From Phallus indusiatus (Eukaryota; Basidiomycota; Agaricomycetes; Phallales; Phallaceae), in NCBI GenBank assembly GCA_027605045.1, contig JAQFWX010000023.1:1-64000 (forward strand): a stretch of DNA of 64,000 nucleotides, read 5' to 3'. Under the pieces are notes generated by a model that was not told where the DNA came from, ran no database searches, and saw only the letters and a program-made list of their open reading frames with translations. Positions 44,476 to 56,079 of this stretch are shown here, piece by piece; within the stretch, counting starts at the first letter, position 1; each line of letters opens with the position of its first letter. The position numbers and the translations under genes were made by a program.

Positions 44476-45810
44476 TCATACGTCATTCACAACAAGGGGA
44501 CCAGGAGACAACTCAAGCGTCCTATGACTGCACGAAGTTTGCAAAACATGTTCATTCCCAAATCGATCGGATATCCAACCAAACATCTCCGGCTGAGACA
44601 CGTAAACCACGCCATCATGTCCCACCCCAGGATATCGCGTGAGATGAACCATTGAATCTGGGTGATACGTGCAATGATTCGCAAAGACGGTTTCCAAGAT
44701 AGGGTATATCGCGATATCGTCCATGCCTTGTAAAAGAAGCATGGGCTGAGCGAGCGCGCGTTCTCCCGTTATGGACGTGAAATTCTCCCATTCCAAGGCC
44801 CAACTCATGTCGAGCCAAGAGCTGTCACTGAAAACGTCTTCAAAGGACAAGTTGCGAAATAAGTGAAAGGAAGTGATTGTGCATGCTGCTTTAGCCAAAT
44901 CGCGAATTTGAAGACCCAATTCGGTATAGAAGGCAGAGGTATTGACGGACGGGTATAGCTGAGCCATAGCGCTGAGTTTGTAGGAAGGATAAGCGAGCTC
45001 GAAGGGTAGGTCATTCTCTAATCTGTATCGTTCGAGCTCCAAGGATTGAAGAGCAGGTGCGATAGCTACTGAACCTAGATAACCTCCTGTCGGTTGATGA
45101 ACTTCTCGTTCGTTCAAGGCCCACACCGCAGAACCACCCTCACTATGGCCGACGGCAATCCATTCGCGCGTCATGAACTGAGTTGAGCTCAAAGAGAGGG
45201 ACTGACGCAGTGCACTGATTGCATAAGATATATCGGCCGCATGAGATGACGCGGCGAGGTAGTTGAAGGGGGTGTCAGATCCTTGACCGGCGTAGTCTGG
45301 AGCGACGACGAGATAACCTTGGAGGGCCATTGCGAATGGTGCTTCGAAAGAGTAGTACAAATTGAATTGATTACTCGGGGCGCATTGTCGTTGTATTCCG
45401 GACGTGCCATGTGCCCAGGCTATGACTCGCGAAGGGGTGCTGGACGAGATGTAAGGAACCAAGACATAGGCCGAGGCTGGTACCGACTGATTGTTGATAT
45501 CCTGGGAAACATAAAGCAGTCTATATAGAGACAGTCCCTCCGGAATTGAGTGATAATTCGTTTTCGGGACCATGATTTCTTGAAATCGAATATAGTCGCC
45601 TGGCGCAAAAGAGAGCTCCATATCTCGAGGGGTCTGGTAGAACGGATCCGTGGAAACATTCCCTATCCAATTGGACGATTCGAGGGCGTAGGCATTTGCA
45701 AAAGTCTCAAGAATGTCCGAGGTCGTTGGTTTTGCGGTTGAGAAGACGAGACGTAGGATTATGTGGAGGGTGGCGATGGCGGAGCAAGTCAAGGAGAACA
45801 TGAACAACAT
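44476..45810 (-). CDS. Secretory lipase, LIP-type alpha/beta hydrolase
   Basis: A single-exon frame of 444 codons. The N-terminal hydrophobic segment (FMFSLTCSAIATLHIILRLV) is a signal peptide or anchor. The alpha/beta-hydrolase elements are the oxyanion region VIAWAHGTSG, the nucleophile elbow GHSEGG, an acid in GMDDIAIYP and the histidine in YPGVGHDGVV; spacing and length fit PF03583-type fungal secreted lipases. Several N-glycosylation sites (NVS, NTS, NLS, NFT). Convergent with ATE1, with only 36 bp between stops. Confidence 0.88.
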   Translation of the reverse strand: MLFMFSLTCSAIATLHIILRLVFSTAKPTTSDILETFANAYALESSNWIGNVSTDPFYQTPRDMELSFAPGDYIRFQEIMVPKTNYHSIPEGLSLYRLLYVSQDINNQSVPASAYVLVPYISSSTPSRVIAWAHGTSGIQRQCAPSNQFNLYYSFEAPFAMALQGYLVVAPDYAGQGSDTPFNYLAASSHAADISYAISALRQSLSLSSTQFMTREWIAVGHSEGGSAVWALNEREVHQPTGGYLGSVAIAPALQSLELERYRLENDLPFELAYPSYKLSAMAQLYPSVNTSAFYTELGLQIRDLAKAACTITSFHLFRNLSFEDVFSDSSWLDMSWALEWENFTSITGERALAQPMLLLQGMDDIAIYPILETVFANHCTYHPDSMVHLTRYPGVGHDGVVYVSQPEMFGWISDRFGNEHVLQTSCSHRTLELSPGPLVVNDV

Positions 45811-46256
45811 GGCGTTGGCCGCACAGCGGTGATAAGACGAGCGTTGCTTGGTGGCGAGTTCATTATGTTATGGATCTCAGAAATTACATAATTTCGTGAA
45901 GAAATAGGGAGCTGGTTTTCTTCATGAAGACTAAGAGGTATTTTACTGACTGGTTATGGCCATGGGCAGTGGCATGAGCTCAAGTTGAGTAATGCCGAGA
46001 CATTGGCGCTAATATTATTTTCATCCCACCGGCTAGTACGGAGGAGGAGAACGGAAGAGACGCGAATGGTTGCATTTTCAAGTGCAAGTATATCAATCTC
46101 GTGAGTATAACCAACCATGCTTCAAAAAAAACCAATACAATGATCGTCGCTGCACGTGGAGGGTAGATATTCAGATTTTTCTTCGGGCGCCTAGATGTCA
46201 TCGTGGTGTATATAGGCAGAAGACATACAGAATCAAGAATTCAAAATAAAGATCAA

Positions 46257-47146
46257 ATGCCCCCACAAGACATCGATTCTTTTATCCAGTCTCTTTCAGA
46301 CATCTACCCATGTTCTTCTACCCATCCCACCGAGAATCCTTGGTCCTGGTTAGCCGCGATTGCATTCAGTGCGCTCAATCGCCCAGAACAAGCCTCCAAA
46401 GTCTTCGAATATGCCGTCAAGCAGCTCTCCACCCACCAAGACAAATTATTGCTAGCCAAAAAGTTTCGTGACTCTATTTTCAAGGCCGGTATTATATTCG
46501 GGTATCCTAAGGTAGCGTTCATCACTTTTGGTTATATCGCGTTTACAAATGACAGCAACGCTTGCCTTAACTTAGACGATAAACGCGCTCATTCAACTCA
46601 ATACCGTCATGCCAGAGGATTTAAAGGAAAGCTCGGTGTTACGGTATGCATCAATGCTCTTATACCCGGGAAGAAAAAAAAACATCATTTCCCACAGTGA
46701 TACTAATCTTTCGCTCTCTGACTTGCAACGGGTGGGCCAAAGCTATTTTGATAGTGGATACGGCACAACATCAGAATCTGTTAGAGGCCTCATCCACAAT
46801 TCGTATCCCGATCTAGGTAATCTATCTTCTTAGTTTCGAATGATGTCTTTCTAAACCCCAGTCTAATTCGTTTTTTTCTGTAGGATATTTGACGATAGCA
46901 ATTGCATATGGTTTCGTTTACAGTTTCTCAGACATTCTCAACAAATACGAAACATCATATACCATGATCGCTGCTCTCATTCCCAGCGACCTACCGCGAC
47001 AAGTTGGATGGCACTTTCACAGTGCTATTAGAAGTGGTGCGACGATTGAACAGGTTCAGGCTGTGAGACAAATTGTTATCAAGGTATCGGAATTTTGTGG
47101 AAAACAATGGGAATCTACGATCCCTATTGTTGACAAACCGGAGTAG
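46257..47146 (+). CDS. AhpD/carboxymuconolactone decarboxylase-like protein
   Basis: Start at 46257 (MPPQDIDSFIQSLSDIYP). Exons 46257-46511, 46576-46643 and two more are joined by introns near 46512-46575, 46644-46697 and 46816-46884. The protein is all-helical: PENPWSWLAAIAFSALNRP-like helix, EYAVKQLSTHQDKLLLAKKF, INALIQLN after the first intron, GLIHNSYPDLG, then TIAIAYGFVYSF and QVGWHFHSAIRSGAT, ending VDKPE-TAG. This pattern is that of AhpD-like fungal proteins, which often lack the CxxC catalytic pair; none is visible here, so peroxidase activity is doubtful. Confidence 0.75.
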
Positions 47147-47335
47147 AATAATCATCGGGGAAAAAGAAACAAATAGATATTGACAAACATGACCAGGTCC
47201 AGTCGCTCAGTTGAGAATAGAGGTTTTCAAAGACGATACATGTATAGGTATATATGTAAACAGCCATGAGCGTCAGAAAGAATAAAATCGAACGCCGTTC
47301 ACGTTAAGCTAATGTCCAAGGCTACTTTTGGTTCT

Positions 47336-48069
47336 TTACGGAGGAGGGAGTAAACGAATTTGAACTTGGGTACAGTCATCAATATTGTAGTTTGGATTGT
47401 TAGCACTTGCGTTGTAAACCACGGCGGAAGCTGGAGGGATTGATATCGTCTTGCAGATTGAAAAGGAGTCGGGATCGCCAAGTAGGGCTAAGGTTGGATC
47501 TGGAATACCGCCTGCGGGATCTGCATTTGCCTTTTTTGAGACAAGGAAAAATTAATTATTATTTGTCTTGCGGATGTTAAGGAGAGGAAGTTACAATAGC
47601 ACAGAATTGATTAGCGACGACTTGGTTGGGAGTGTTGAAAAACGAAATAATAGTTCCATTAGAGACTAGGCTAGCAATCTCAAAACTGTCGACGGTATCG
47701 TTCGTATACAGCGTTCCGCTTTGAAGAGCAAAAAGAGTGGTGTTCGTGGAGTCCACCTCGACAACCTAAAAGAAGACAACGAATCTATTTAGTCACAGTG
47801 TTTTTGCTTTCTTTTTGTTCTATGCAACGCGTTATTACCGAGAGAGATTGAAGAAGAGGGTGAATGTCGAGGAGCAAAGGGGTAGTAGAATTATCAGCCT
47901 CAAACCCCGCCAGCTGAAAACTCCCGGCATCGATGAACCCAGTCCCGCTTACTGCAAAAAAACCGCAATCTTGGCTGAGATTGGAGTCTGCAAGAGCAGA
48001 GTTACTATCAACAGCCACTGCGAGCGTAGCGACCGAGATAAGTGACGGCAAGGAGAGTGTGGAGAACAT
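47336..48069 (-). CDS. Small secreted protein, unknown function
   Basis: Three exons on the minus strand. The first begins MFSTLSLPSLISVATLAVAV, a clear signal peptide, and continues to PLLLDIHPLLQSLS. Exon 2 (about 47766 to 47596) reads VDSTNTTLFALQSGTLYTND and VSNGTIISFFNTPNQVVANQ; exon 3 ends in DDCTQVQIRLLPP-stop at 47336. About 195 residues, with Cys near DCGFF, NQFCAI, SICKT and DDCTQ (four, possibly two disulfides) and multiple NxT/S sites. The beta-rich hydrophobic pattern suggests a small extracellular or wall-associated protein. No family was recognised. Confidence 0.7.
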
Positions 48070-48480
48070 GGGAGCGCGTTGTAATTTCGGCGTTGGGTAT
48101 GAAAATGACAGAAAATGAGGGGAGTGGAGTTAACAAGGGTGGTTTTGGGAATGTAAAAGGTAGAGTAAGCAACGATTTTTGTATGATGGGCAACACAGTC
48201 GCTGAAACCTGACCATCATGTTTTTACGGAGACTAAAGACCGATAATGTTTGCTTCGCGAAAGCGTAGGGGTCAACCAGTCATGTATTTCCGGTCCTAAT
48301 CAACATCCAAAACTGAGGGAAGAAATCCAGATGCGTATGGCCCATACTGCTCTTGAGATTATCGCGTGTAGACACTATTAGAGCACCATTCCCGAATATC
48401 CATGTCATGGACGTTGAGTCACAAATACACTTTTAATCGGAAACTTCCGAATTATTACGTAAACAGATATTCGAATCCAA

Positions 48481-49563
48481 TGTCCACTTCCACAGCGGTA
48501 GCTGATAGTAACAACGACAACAACAATAGCGGCAGCAGCAACAACTATCTCAGCGAAGAGGTGGTCGGGGCCGCGGCTGAAATTGTGGTTTTTGATGCTA
48601 GTGGAAACAGATTAAAGTTTGGTTCTCTTTTCGAGCTTCAGAAGACCGTGGTCGTTTTTATCAGTGCGCCATTGATTTCGTTGAAAAACATTTACCATTG
48701 TTCTTAAGATCGACGTTCTTTCTTTATCAGGGCACTTTTTCTGTGGTGTAAGTCTTATGAAGTTTGTATGTCGGGTTTGAAATTGGCTAAATTTTCTCGT
48801 TCGCAGCGTTGCCAGGTATTTTTACACATTTGGAACATGCACCATCGATTCGGAGCTCAATCAATGAAAAAATAGCAATATGTAACTGATATTGCAAATA
48901 CACCTCAAGAGTTACTAGAAAGAGCGAATATCAATGTTGTGATCATAGGGTGTGGCGACTGGACATTGATTAAGAATTACAGAGGTAAGAGACTTTTCCG
49001 TCGTTTTATTGTTGTCCGTACAAGTTTTTTCCCTGTTTTTTCTCCAGATTTGACTTTCGAGAAACCCAACGACCGCATATCAATATACGCCGAACCTAGC
49101 CGCACCTTGTACCGTGCCATGGGTATGACTACTGAATCACTCGCAGGATCTCCTGCAGGCCAGGCGAAACAAAGCTATGCTAAAGAATCGGGTGCCAAAA
49201 ACGCCTTGAAGAGCATTATGGTTCGTCCTTTGTTCATCGTTGCTTTAAAATAATAGTTTTTTTCCGTCCCGCAGAGAGCTTTGAAGCATCCCAGTCATAT
49301 AGGAAAGCAAGGGAACATTTCGCAACTGGGCGGTGAATTTGTCCTGGGACCAAGTATGAAATATCATGCATTTTTGCCAGCACTTATTGATTTTCCTTAC
49401 CCGTTTAGAGTATGCTTGTTCATTCTCACATCTCATGGAAAACACGGAAGATCGTAGGTTTCATGACAGCCTTGACACTCCGTTTCTGATCACTTGAGCT
49501 CTAGACATGGAAGTGGCCGATTTACTTATGAAAGCAGGTGTTTCGCCAGAAGCATCTTCATGA
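48481..49563 (+). CDS. AAED1/PRXL2-like thioredoxin-fold protein
   Basis: Eight exons: 48481-48663, 48731-48747, 48807-48815, 48876-48984, 49048-49220, 49275-49353, 49409-49453, 49505-49563. The joined protein has an Asn/Ser-rich start, EIVVFDASGNRLKFGSLFEL, the redox motif HFFCGRCQ (CxxC), ANINVVIIGCGDWTLIKNYR, ISIYAEPSRTLYRAMGMTTE, KHPSHIGKQGNISQLGGEFV and a MEVADLLMKAGV end. This is the AhpC/TSA-like AAED1 family of thioredoxin-fold proteins. Exon 3 is only nine bases and encodes RCQ, so the second Cys of the motif depends on a micro-exon. Confidence 0.85.
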
Positions 49564-49941
49564 CTTTTGCAATGACCTTCATTACTATATATATTTCTGA
49601 ATGTTTTACGCTATGCATTACTAGCTTGTTTTTTTTTTCTGACAGTGTAATTGGCCTGGCTGTTCGTGAAACTTGAAGGATAGCTCGCCTTGAGCTTGAT
49701 CTCGATGCTGGGTCAGAATCGTTCAAGCTGTTGTACTTTTACAGCTAATGCGAAGACTGTTTCAACAGGCAAGTTCTATGAATAGAACGATACCGTGAGA
49801 GAGCCCAAGTGAATGAGTCCAGCTAATAGCAAACGAAGGATATAGTAATTTTCCATTCCACATATATGTACTGAACCGCTTTGTCATTTATACACCAAAA
49901 GTACATGGTACTCAATAAGTCTAAGCGTGATAGATCAGCGC

Positions 49942-51711
49942 TCAGCTCTCAAAACGGTTGATTTTTAACAATGAGCGACTTACATTTAAAGCAAAGCCAA
50001 GTCGAGGATTTTCAGTATCCATGTCCCAAGCGGTATAGTAGTACTTCAGCACGCTTCCGCCGATAATGTTTACACCTTCAAAGGAGTTAATATATGTCTG
50101 GCAAAACTTCGGATCGGGGCCGTATTTCCCCACAAATAGTTCTTCTCTGGGAACTCTGAGATGTAACGGTTCTTCATTTTCGGAGATAAGGGTGAACTCT
50201 AGTTGAGCATCAAGTAGATCAAGTTTGTCGCATTCGATACCCCATGTACCGAATTCGTCAAGATGTCTAATTTCTGGGGAGATGAAAGAGTATATATCCT
50301 ACATATATGTCAATTATCATTGGGATGGTATCGGTGACGCAAAAGCTCTAAAAATAATGCTTACTTTGGCAATTTGTTCGGGGAAGACCATATTGCTTGT
50401 TCCTGTGTCAACTATGAGAGGCAGAGTTTGATTCAGCGTGTGGCTTGTCTTTCCGTTGACTGATATCCCGGTCGCATTGACAACCCACAGAGAAAAATTT
50501 AATCCAGAGAACGTATTCGGAGGCTCAACTGGAATGTATACTAGCGGTGATTGCAGTTTGTCGTAATCAAGCCCTCCAATTGTTAATTCGGCCTTTCCAA
50601 TCGCATGAGGTGTCAAGTAAAAACCAAAAATAGCTAGACAATGATTTCGAAATAAGTAGAAGGCTGTGCCTTGATTTTTTCTTGTGATGAGTACGAACCT
50701 GGGACTCCTTGTTTAGTTATGCTGCTCATGAATGAGTTATCACACGAGCTGGGCCCAAAGCCGAGAATCCCGTCATACGTCTATCATAAAGGTTGCTTGT
50801 TCAACAAAGAAAGAAAAAATAATAAGTTACACTCACGTGCTTAGTAAATGCCGGTGATTGTTTGATAATTAGTCCCGTGGAAACATTGCCTGCACTCAGC
50901 TGCCCGATAGTAAGGGTTTCCATACCTTCCACTATAGTGACAGTATAGTCACCCTTACGAATCGATGTTAACAGATGGCGCTATTGATAGAATGTAAAGT
51001 TCGTACGTCTTTGACACTGCATGTATGAAGGTCATTGACAAGGAATAATTGTTTGGAAAAGCTACCACTTACGGTGTAACATCGCCGGCGGTGATATCTT
51101 CATGAAAGACGTGAATCCAGAGAATAATAATAACGCTGCATAGAATTATTCTTACCAAAAGTTATATTTTTAACCACGTGAAAAGACTCGTAAGTTGTAC
51201 TTTGTTCAGGATCAAATTTCTTTTTCCCTTCGCAAGATTCCGAGCTGCAGTTGACGCCTGGTATCGATAGTATGCAACATTACTGTCAAAACGTTTTCAG
51301 GACACAAAAATCTTACTTGGTACAATCAGATGACATGATCCTGTGTCGAAGATAACTCGAACTGTTTGAGGTGGTGTCCCGACTGCAGATTTTGAATGAT
51401 TATGCGGAGAAAACAACCATCTTGTTAATTTGACCCACCACCTATCTCACCAACCCACCTTAAGCAATTAAAATTAAAGGGTAATATTGAACTATTTCAA
51501 AGATAAGAACCCACTGAAATTCTATTGTCCCACTGTATTCATCTCTTAACGGAACCCTTTCCATGAAAGCCTCATCTGACACAGCATGGCATAGTGGCGT
51601 TCCACAACCACTCACAGGTTCGGAGTTTAGCACAATCTGAGTGGCAGGAGAAGCCGCTAATATAAACTGACCGGTAGAGATGAGTATGAAGAGGGAAAAG
51701 AGAACCATCAA
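49942..51711 (-). CDS. Pepsin-type aspartic protease, secreted
   Basis: Start at 51711 (MMVLFSLFILISTGQFILAA), a signal peptide. The first catalytic motif is in VGTPPQTVRVIFDTGSCHLI (DTGS) near 51350, the second in LPLIVDTGTSNMVFP (DTGT) near 50400. Between them are the SSESCEGKKKFDPEQST disulfide loop, the flap region and the GGLDYDKLQSPLVYIPV strand. The C-terminal NIIGGSVLKYYYTAWDMD matches the end of A1 proteases; a last intron leads to a TGA at 49942. Several introns; phases in the middle third were not all checked. Family A1 enzymes digest protein at acid pH outside the cell. Confidence 0.85.
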
Positions 51712-52198
51712 GCTTTGAGAACAGTTGTAAGCAAGGAAAAGCGACGCTTAATACTCCCCCTGGGCTTTCGCCGCGGGGATACATGTCCGGGTGGACGGCT
51801 GTGGACGACGGCGCAAATTTGTTGACTCCCGGGTCTTCGAAAATTTAGTACTTACTTAGAACTAGGAGGATTGCGCTAGGTCGTGTATCAGGAGGACTCC
51901 CAGTTTCGAAAATCAGGTTTAATCCTCCTAACTCTCGCGCGCAAGTGGACCCATACATAGAATATACTAACGACAATTACATACAAATACAATCATTTCA
52001 ACGCGACCTTGCACACGCAAACGGTTCATACAAAGACAAAAGTAAAAATATAAATTAGAGCATTCTTTGACAATAATAATACATTATGACCGCGATTTCG
52101 TTAACGGCACGTGGAGACCAATTTTAATAGAAAAAAACAACCCGAAACCATTACAGGCCGCAAGGCGGCGGATGTGACGTTGTTTTACTATGCATGCA

Positions 52199-53833
52199 TC
52201 AAAAAGCACTGACATCAGAAATAATGACGTCGACCGGAAACTCTTCGCTAGGCTGCAAGCAAGATGCGGCATCTCCTATTAAAGACGATCCGAGACAATA
52301 GATAGTGATACGCTCGAGAGGATGTCCCGCATGTCGTCGCTTTTCAGAACAAGTATAAACCATTTGAGTGTATTTATCGTTCAGTCTCATATAAGGAGGA
52401 ACGATAATTTCTAGCGTACGCAGAGAAGGAGACACGATTGACACGGACGTGACAGTGGGACCTCCTGATTCTTCGGTTTGGCCGGTTGAAGGTTCGGACA
52501 TTAATGCCTCTAAGAAGCGTGGTGTACATATGGCTGAAACAGACTCTGAAAATATGGTTGACAGAGCAATGTTTTCTAGGCTCCTCCCGATATCGGCGTT
52601 ATTTGAAGGTCCGTGAATGAGACGCAAAAACTGTAAGTTGACCAGTAAGGTGAAAATTTCCGTAAAAACGGTGGTTGTAATGAATCCAGCTTCGGCATGC
52701 AAATGCGTGATATCCGATAGATTGAACACCTGCAGAACCCTGGGAAAGTCCACAAAATCGGTGTGTGATGTTCTGAACGGTGGAATTATTCCAGAATCAT
52801 GCGAAGGATAAGATTGGAAAAAATCTAAGTGCATCTTTCTAATGGACGAACATATCGATATCAACGCGGGACGTTGTTGCGTGAGAAACACTGGCAGCAG
52901 CGCTGATTGGGAAGGGGGGAGGTTGAAGCATTGAATATGATACTCAATACGCTCTAACGGAAATACGATGTGTCTAAAAAAAAGATCTATCAGATCGATC
53001 TTAATGAATCCCCAAAGCCAAAGTTGTCGCAGGCATGGTAAATGAATGGGTTGGTTAGTGGGAGTCGGGAGGTTGACTTGGGGCATTGGACGGGAACAGT
53101 TTAGGCCGAATGCACAAAGTAGCGGCGATAGTCGGAGGATGTTGAACAGCGTGTCCCAATGAATGGTTGCCACGTCCGCAAGTTCGAGGCTAAGACTAGA
53201 TAAACCTTGGAAGACAGGACAGTTTGAAAGCGTTTGAGAGAGAGACAGCCGTTGGAATACATGTGAGAGTTGAGGCGCATTCCCAGCAAACAGGCCCTGA
53301 AGAAAATCTCTATTCCCGGTCACGGTTCCTTCAGATGTATACAAGCAGAATTTTTGTAACTCTGGGGCGGCGCGTTTGAGATATGGCAAAACTAAATAGA
53401 TCCATTGTTTTCCAGGTACGTCAACGGTGTCGTATATCTGGAGACTTCTCAACCGATGCACCTCGGATCGAAAAATTGTCATGAGAACATCAACATCGTG
53501 GGCAGTAATGCAGGGTGAACGGGAATGTGGTTCTATAGAGACATGCAGTAGAGCATTGCCAGATCGAAGAATCATCGCTCTCAGTGCATCCGGCCTCATC
53601 TGGGGGATCCTGAGACATGTCCACATGGCCGGGTGGGAGAGCAGTGAGTCTCTCCAGGAGCGACAGACATGCGACGCCGTAATTGGAGGTAGGCTCATTA
53701 CACCCAAGTCAGTAGATATAGGATCATCTCTATTTCTGAGGCGCGGCGAGATAGTCGCAACCGAGATGTCTATAATCTCCTTGAAAATCTCGTAGGGAAG
53801 GCGGTTGAACATTGAGGAAGGTGGATTCTTCAC
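52199..53833 (-). CDS. F-box protein
   Basis: One exon of 544 codons. The N-terminal F-box reads FNRLPYEIFKEIIDISVAT, then ITASHVCRSWRDSLLSHPAM with the conserved W. The rest is leucine-rich without exact repeats (LSLSQTLSNCPVFQGLSSL, LRQLWLWGFIKIDLIDLFF). This is the large mushroom class of F-box proteins that serve as SCF ubiquitin-ligase adaptors; the substrate is unknown. It is divergent from the Dph4-like gene with about 130 bp between starts. Confidence 0.85.
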   Translation of the reverse strand: MKNPPSSMFNRLPYEIFKEIIDISVATISPRLRNRDDPISTDLGVMSLPPITASHVCRSWRDSLLSHPAMWTCLRIPQMRPDALRAMILRSGNALLHVSIEPHSRSPCITAHDVDVLMTIFRSEVHRLRSLQIYDTVDVPGKQWIYLVLPYLKRAAPELQKFCLYTSEGTVTGNRDFLQGLFAGNAPQLSHVFQRLSLSQTLSNCPVFQGLSSLSLELADVATIHWDTLFNILRLSPLLCAFGLNCSRPMPQVNLPTPTNQPIHLPCLRQLWLWGFIKIDLIDLFFRHIVFPLERIEYHIQCFNLPPSQSALLPVFLTQQRPALISICSSIRKMHLDFFQSYPSHDSGIIPPFRTSHTDFVDFPRVLQVFNLSDITHLHAEAGFITTTVFTEIFTLLVNLQFLRLIHGPSNNADIGRSLENIALSTIFSESVSAICTPRFLEALMSEPSTGQTEESGGPTVTSVSIVSPSLRTLEIIVPPYMRLNDKYTQMVYTCSEKRRHAGHPLERITIYCLGSSLIGDAASCLQPSEEFPVDVIISDVSAF

Positions 53834-53961
53834 GGTGAGAACGTAGATAGATAAATAATATCGTTGCTGCTATGAACGAAATTAGGTATTTAATTCAAAT
53901 CTTCAAGCCAGCCATACTGCATACACGTACCTGCTTGAATCGATGTCGAGGATGAAAATCA

Positions 53962-54510
53962 ATGACAAGGCGTGAGAATATAAGCCCAGAAAAGCGCTCG
54001 TCTCCTATCCTCGGTATCTTCCGTTCCACACTGACGACGTTCATTGATTTTTACGATTTGCTGTCGCTATCACGGAACGATTATAATATCTCACAGCAAG
54101 ATATTAAACGTGCATATCACCACAAGCTCCTCCAGCTGCACCCGGATAAGCTAAAATCATATCCAAACTCCACTACCCCTCCGTCCACGCCCACAACAAA
54201 CATCGCACTGCTCAAAGAAGCGTTTACGACACTTGTTGATCCAGAAAAGCGACGGATATACGATGCTTCTCTTGAAAGAAGCACAGGAACAGGACCGCGG
54301 CCTGCTCAGGTTGTCTCGTTAGAAGACTTTACGATAGTCGACGACACTAGTGCAAGCGCCGTCTACGGTTATGTTTGTCGCTGTGGCGGAACCTATTACA
54401 TCTCAGTAGTCGATATGGAAGCCGACGTCCATCTCATTAATTGCGAAAGTTGTTCTGAGTCAATCTGGGTCGGATACAAAGTCGTGGAAGAAGACGCTCT
54501 AATGGGATAA
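53962..54510 (+). CDS. dph4: Dph4/Jjj3 J-protein, diphthamide synthesis
   Basis: One exon of 182 codons. A J-domain (FYDLLSLSRND, then the HPD in LLQLHPDKL, then LKEAFTTLVDPEKRRIYD) is followed by a CSL-type zinc finger: YVCRCGGTYYIS, VDMEADVHLINCESCSESIW. The C-x-C and C-x2-C pairs bind the metal. This domain pair and length identify Dph4 (Jjj3), the J-protein that supports Dph1-Dph2-Dph3 in making diphthamide on elongation factor 2. The first 20 or so residues before the J-domain are not conserved-looking, so an inner start is possible. Confidence 0.9.
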   Translation: MTRRENISPEKRSSPILGIFRSTLTTFIDFYDLLSLSRNDYNISQQDIKRAYHHKLLQLHPDKLKSYPNSTTPPSTPTTNIALLKEAFTTLVDPEKRRIYDASLERSTGTGPRPAQVVSLEDFTIVDDTSASAVYGYVCRCGGTYYISVVDMEADVHLINCESCSESIWVGYKVVEEDALMG

Positions 54511-55195
54511 TCAAACACCTAATGGGATTATTGTGGTATGATGCTAACACACTTCAACCCTTAACTCAGTCAATACTGACTCTAAATTTCGGTGTACCTC
54601 TGTCATCTTTTTAGCTGTTCGAACAGCCAGCTACGATGCATTCAACTACATATACCCGTTATTAATTCTATTTAGGCTTCCTTTCCGTTTCTTTTCCTCC
54701 TTTGACCCCCTCACTTTCTGTACCCCTCTCTTCCCCTTACCCACACACGTCCAATTTGTAATGATCCGTCGAGAAATTGCAGAATGATTGAACCAAAAGT
54801 TTCGCAGTTCAGGCATTCCTCCAATATATTTTCATTTGATACCTTTTGGACAGGTCATTTGTAATTCTCCATGCCCAGTTCGCCGTTCTCGAACACCAAC
54901 ACCGCCATAGGCCAAGCGTCCTGCCGCAGCGTTTTCAGTTCGTGAATACCCGTTCATGTGTCATTTGCGTACGCCCTCTGTTTAGAAGCGGTCAGGTCAG
55001 GAAGGAAAGCGATAGTTGGAATTTTGACAGATTTTTCAAACGAATATTATGGTTGACGTTAAGTTTGACATTTCGTGAAAAATAGCACTTTGGGTGACAC
55101 ATGTCAAGCTCCAGAATCCAGATGAACGGTTCCTGGACCTGAGCGTAGTTATTTGGTATAAATGCATGGACGATACGCACTTTGATTTCTTTGAA
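54511..55195. other. Intergenic with hydrophobin promoter
   Basis: Pyrimidine-rich (TTCCTCC, CCCCTC) DNA at 54680-54750, no gene recognised. A GGTATAAATG TATA-like box at about 55156, some 40 bases ahead of the hydrophobin ATG, is the only regulatory signal I can point to. Confidence 0.4.
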
Positions 55196-55811
55196 ATGAA
55201 AATGTTCTTCAACTATCTCGGATTGAATGCCCTTCTTCTGGCTTTCCTAAGTGCTACTGGCAGCGCAACTGTGCTTGAATGCACGCCAAACTCAGCTAGC
55301 GCCTGTTCTAACACACCCACATTGTGCGTAATCTTTTGTTTGCCTATTCAGCATTAATTCTGCTTCGATGAACTTAGTCCGCCTAACGGACAATGTCCTA
55401 CCGATGATTTACTGTGTTGCAACTCTGTACTCCCAGCCATGAGCTCCATGTCAACGGGTCTTTTGAACCAGATAGGCTATACTCTGGATGCAAGTTCCGC
55501 AAACACCCTGATAAGGTCCTTATTGTTCCCTTTTTTTCCCTTGAAAAAATTCCTATAAAACGTTATTTCGTTTTAGTCTGGACTGCAGTCCCATTACAGA
55601 GTTCGATGCATGGTCCGTGGTATAGCATATATAACACTAGCTTGGCTCACCATAATACTTCAATCAGCCCTAATGAAGTTGTCTGTTGCGAGCAAAATAA
55701 TCTGGATGGATTGTCGGTATGCGCCTCCAAACATCCGTCCTCAAATGAAATGACGCTCAGTTCACTCACCAGATTTCTGGATGTTGCATCTATTATACGT
55801 TATCTCCCTGA
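55196..55811 (+). CDS. Class I hydrophobin
   Basis: Five exons: 55196-55323, 55378-55515, 55577-55612, 55668-55716, 55773-55811, giving 129 residues. A signal peptide (NYLGLNALLLAFLSATGSA) is followed by the eight-cysteine pattern: GQC, LLCCNSV, LDCSPITEFDAC, NEVVCC and GLSISGC. The fifth cysteine codon is split between exons 3 and 4 (TG|C); using the nearby GTATAG instead of GTCCGT as donor would lose it. C5-x5-C6C7 spacing and the QNNLDGL phrase after the CC pair mark class I. Hydrophobins self-assemble into amphipathic films on hyphae and spores. The last exon has an extra Cys just after C8. Confidence 0.85.
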
Positions 55812-56041
55812 AACGTGGAGCCAAAATATGTTATATGCGCTATACACAAAGTGTTCACAATATCGTGTATTCTGTGAGTTACATATTATCGTGTATGATA
55901 CGATTGGATACATTGATTATGCGGCGGACGCGCTTTGAAACGAATTGGAGCCTGAGGAACGCACACTTAGCATACAACAAAAAAACATTGGCATTGTCCG
56001 ACATGCGGTTGGGATGGGGAATGTAAAATTAACGGATGCGA

Positions 56042-56042
56042 T

Positions 56043-56078
<36 letters not shown>

Positions 56079-56079
56079 C
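56042..56079. repeat. (AAAG)n microsatellite
   Basis: About nine tandem AAAG units; frames across it give K/E-rich or F/L/S-rich shadows only. It lies between the hydrophobin and the MAP kinase stop. Confidence 0.9.
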
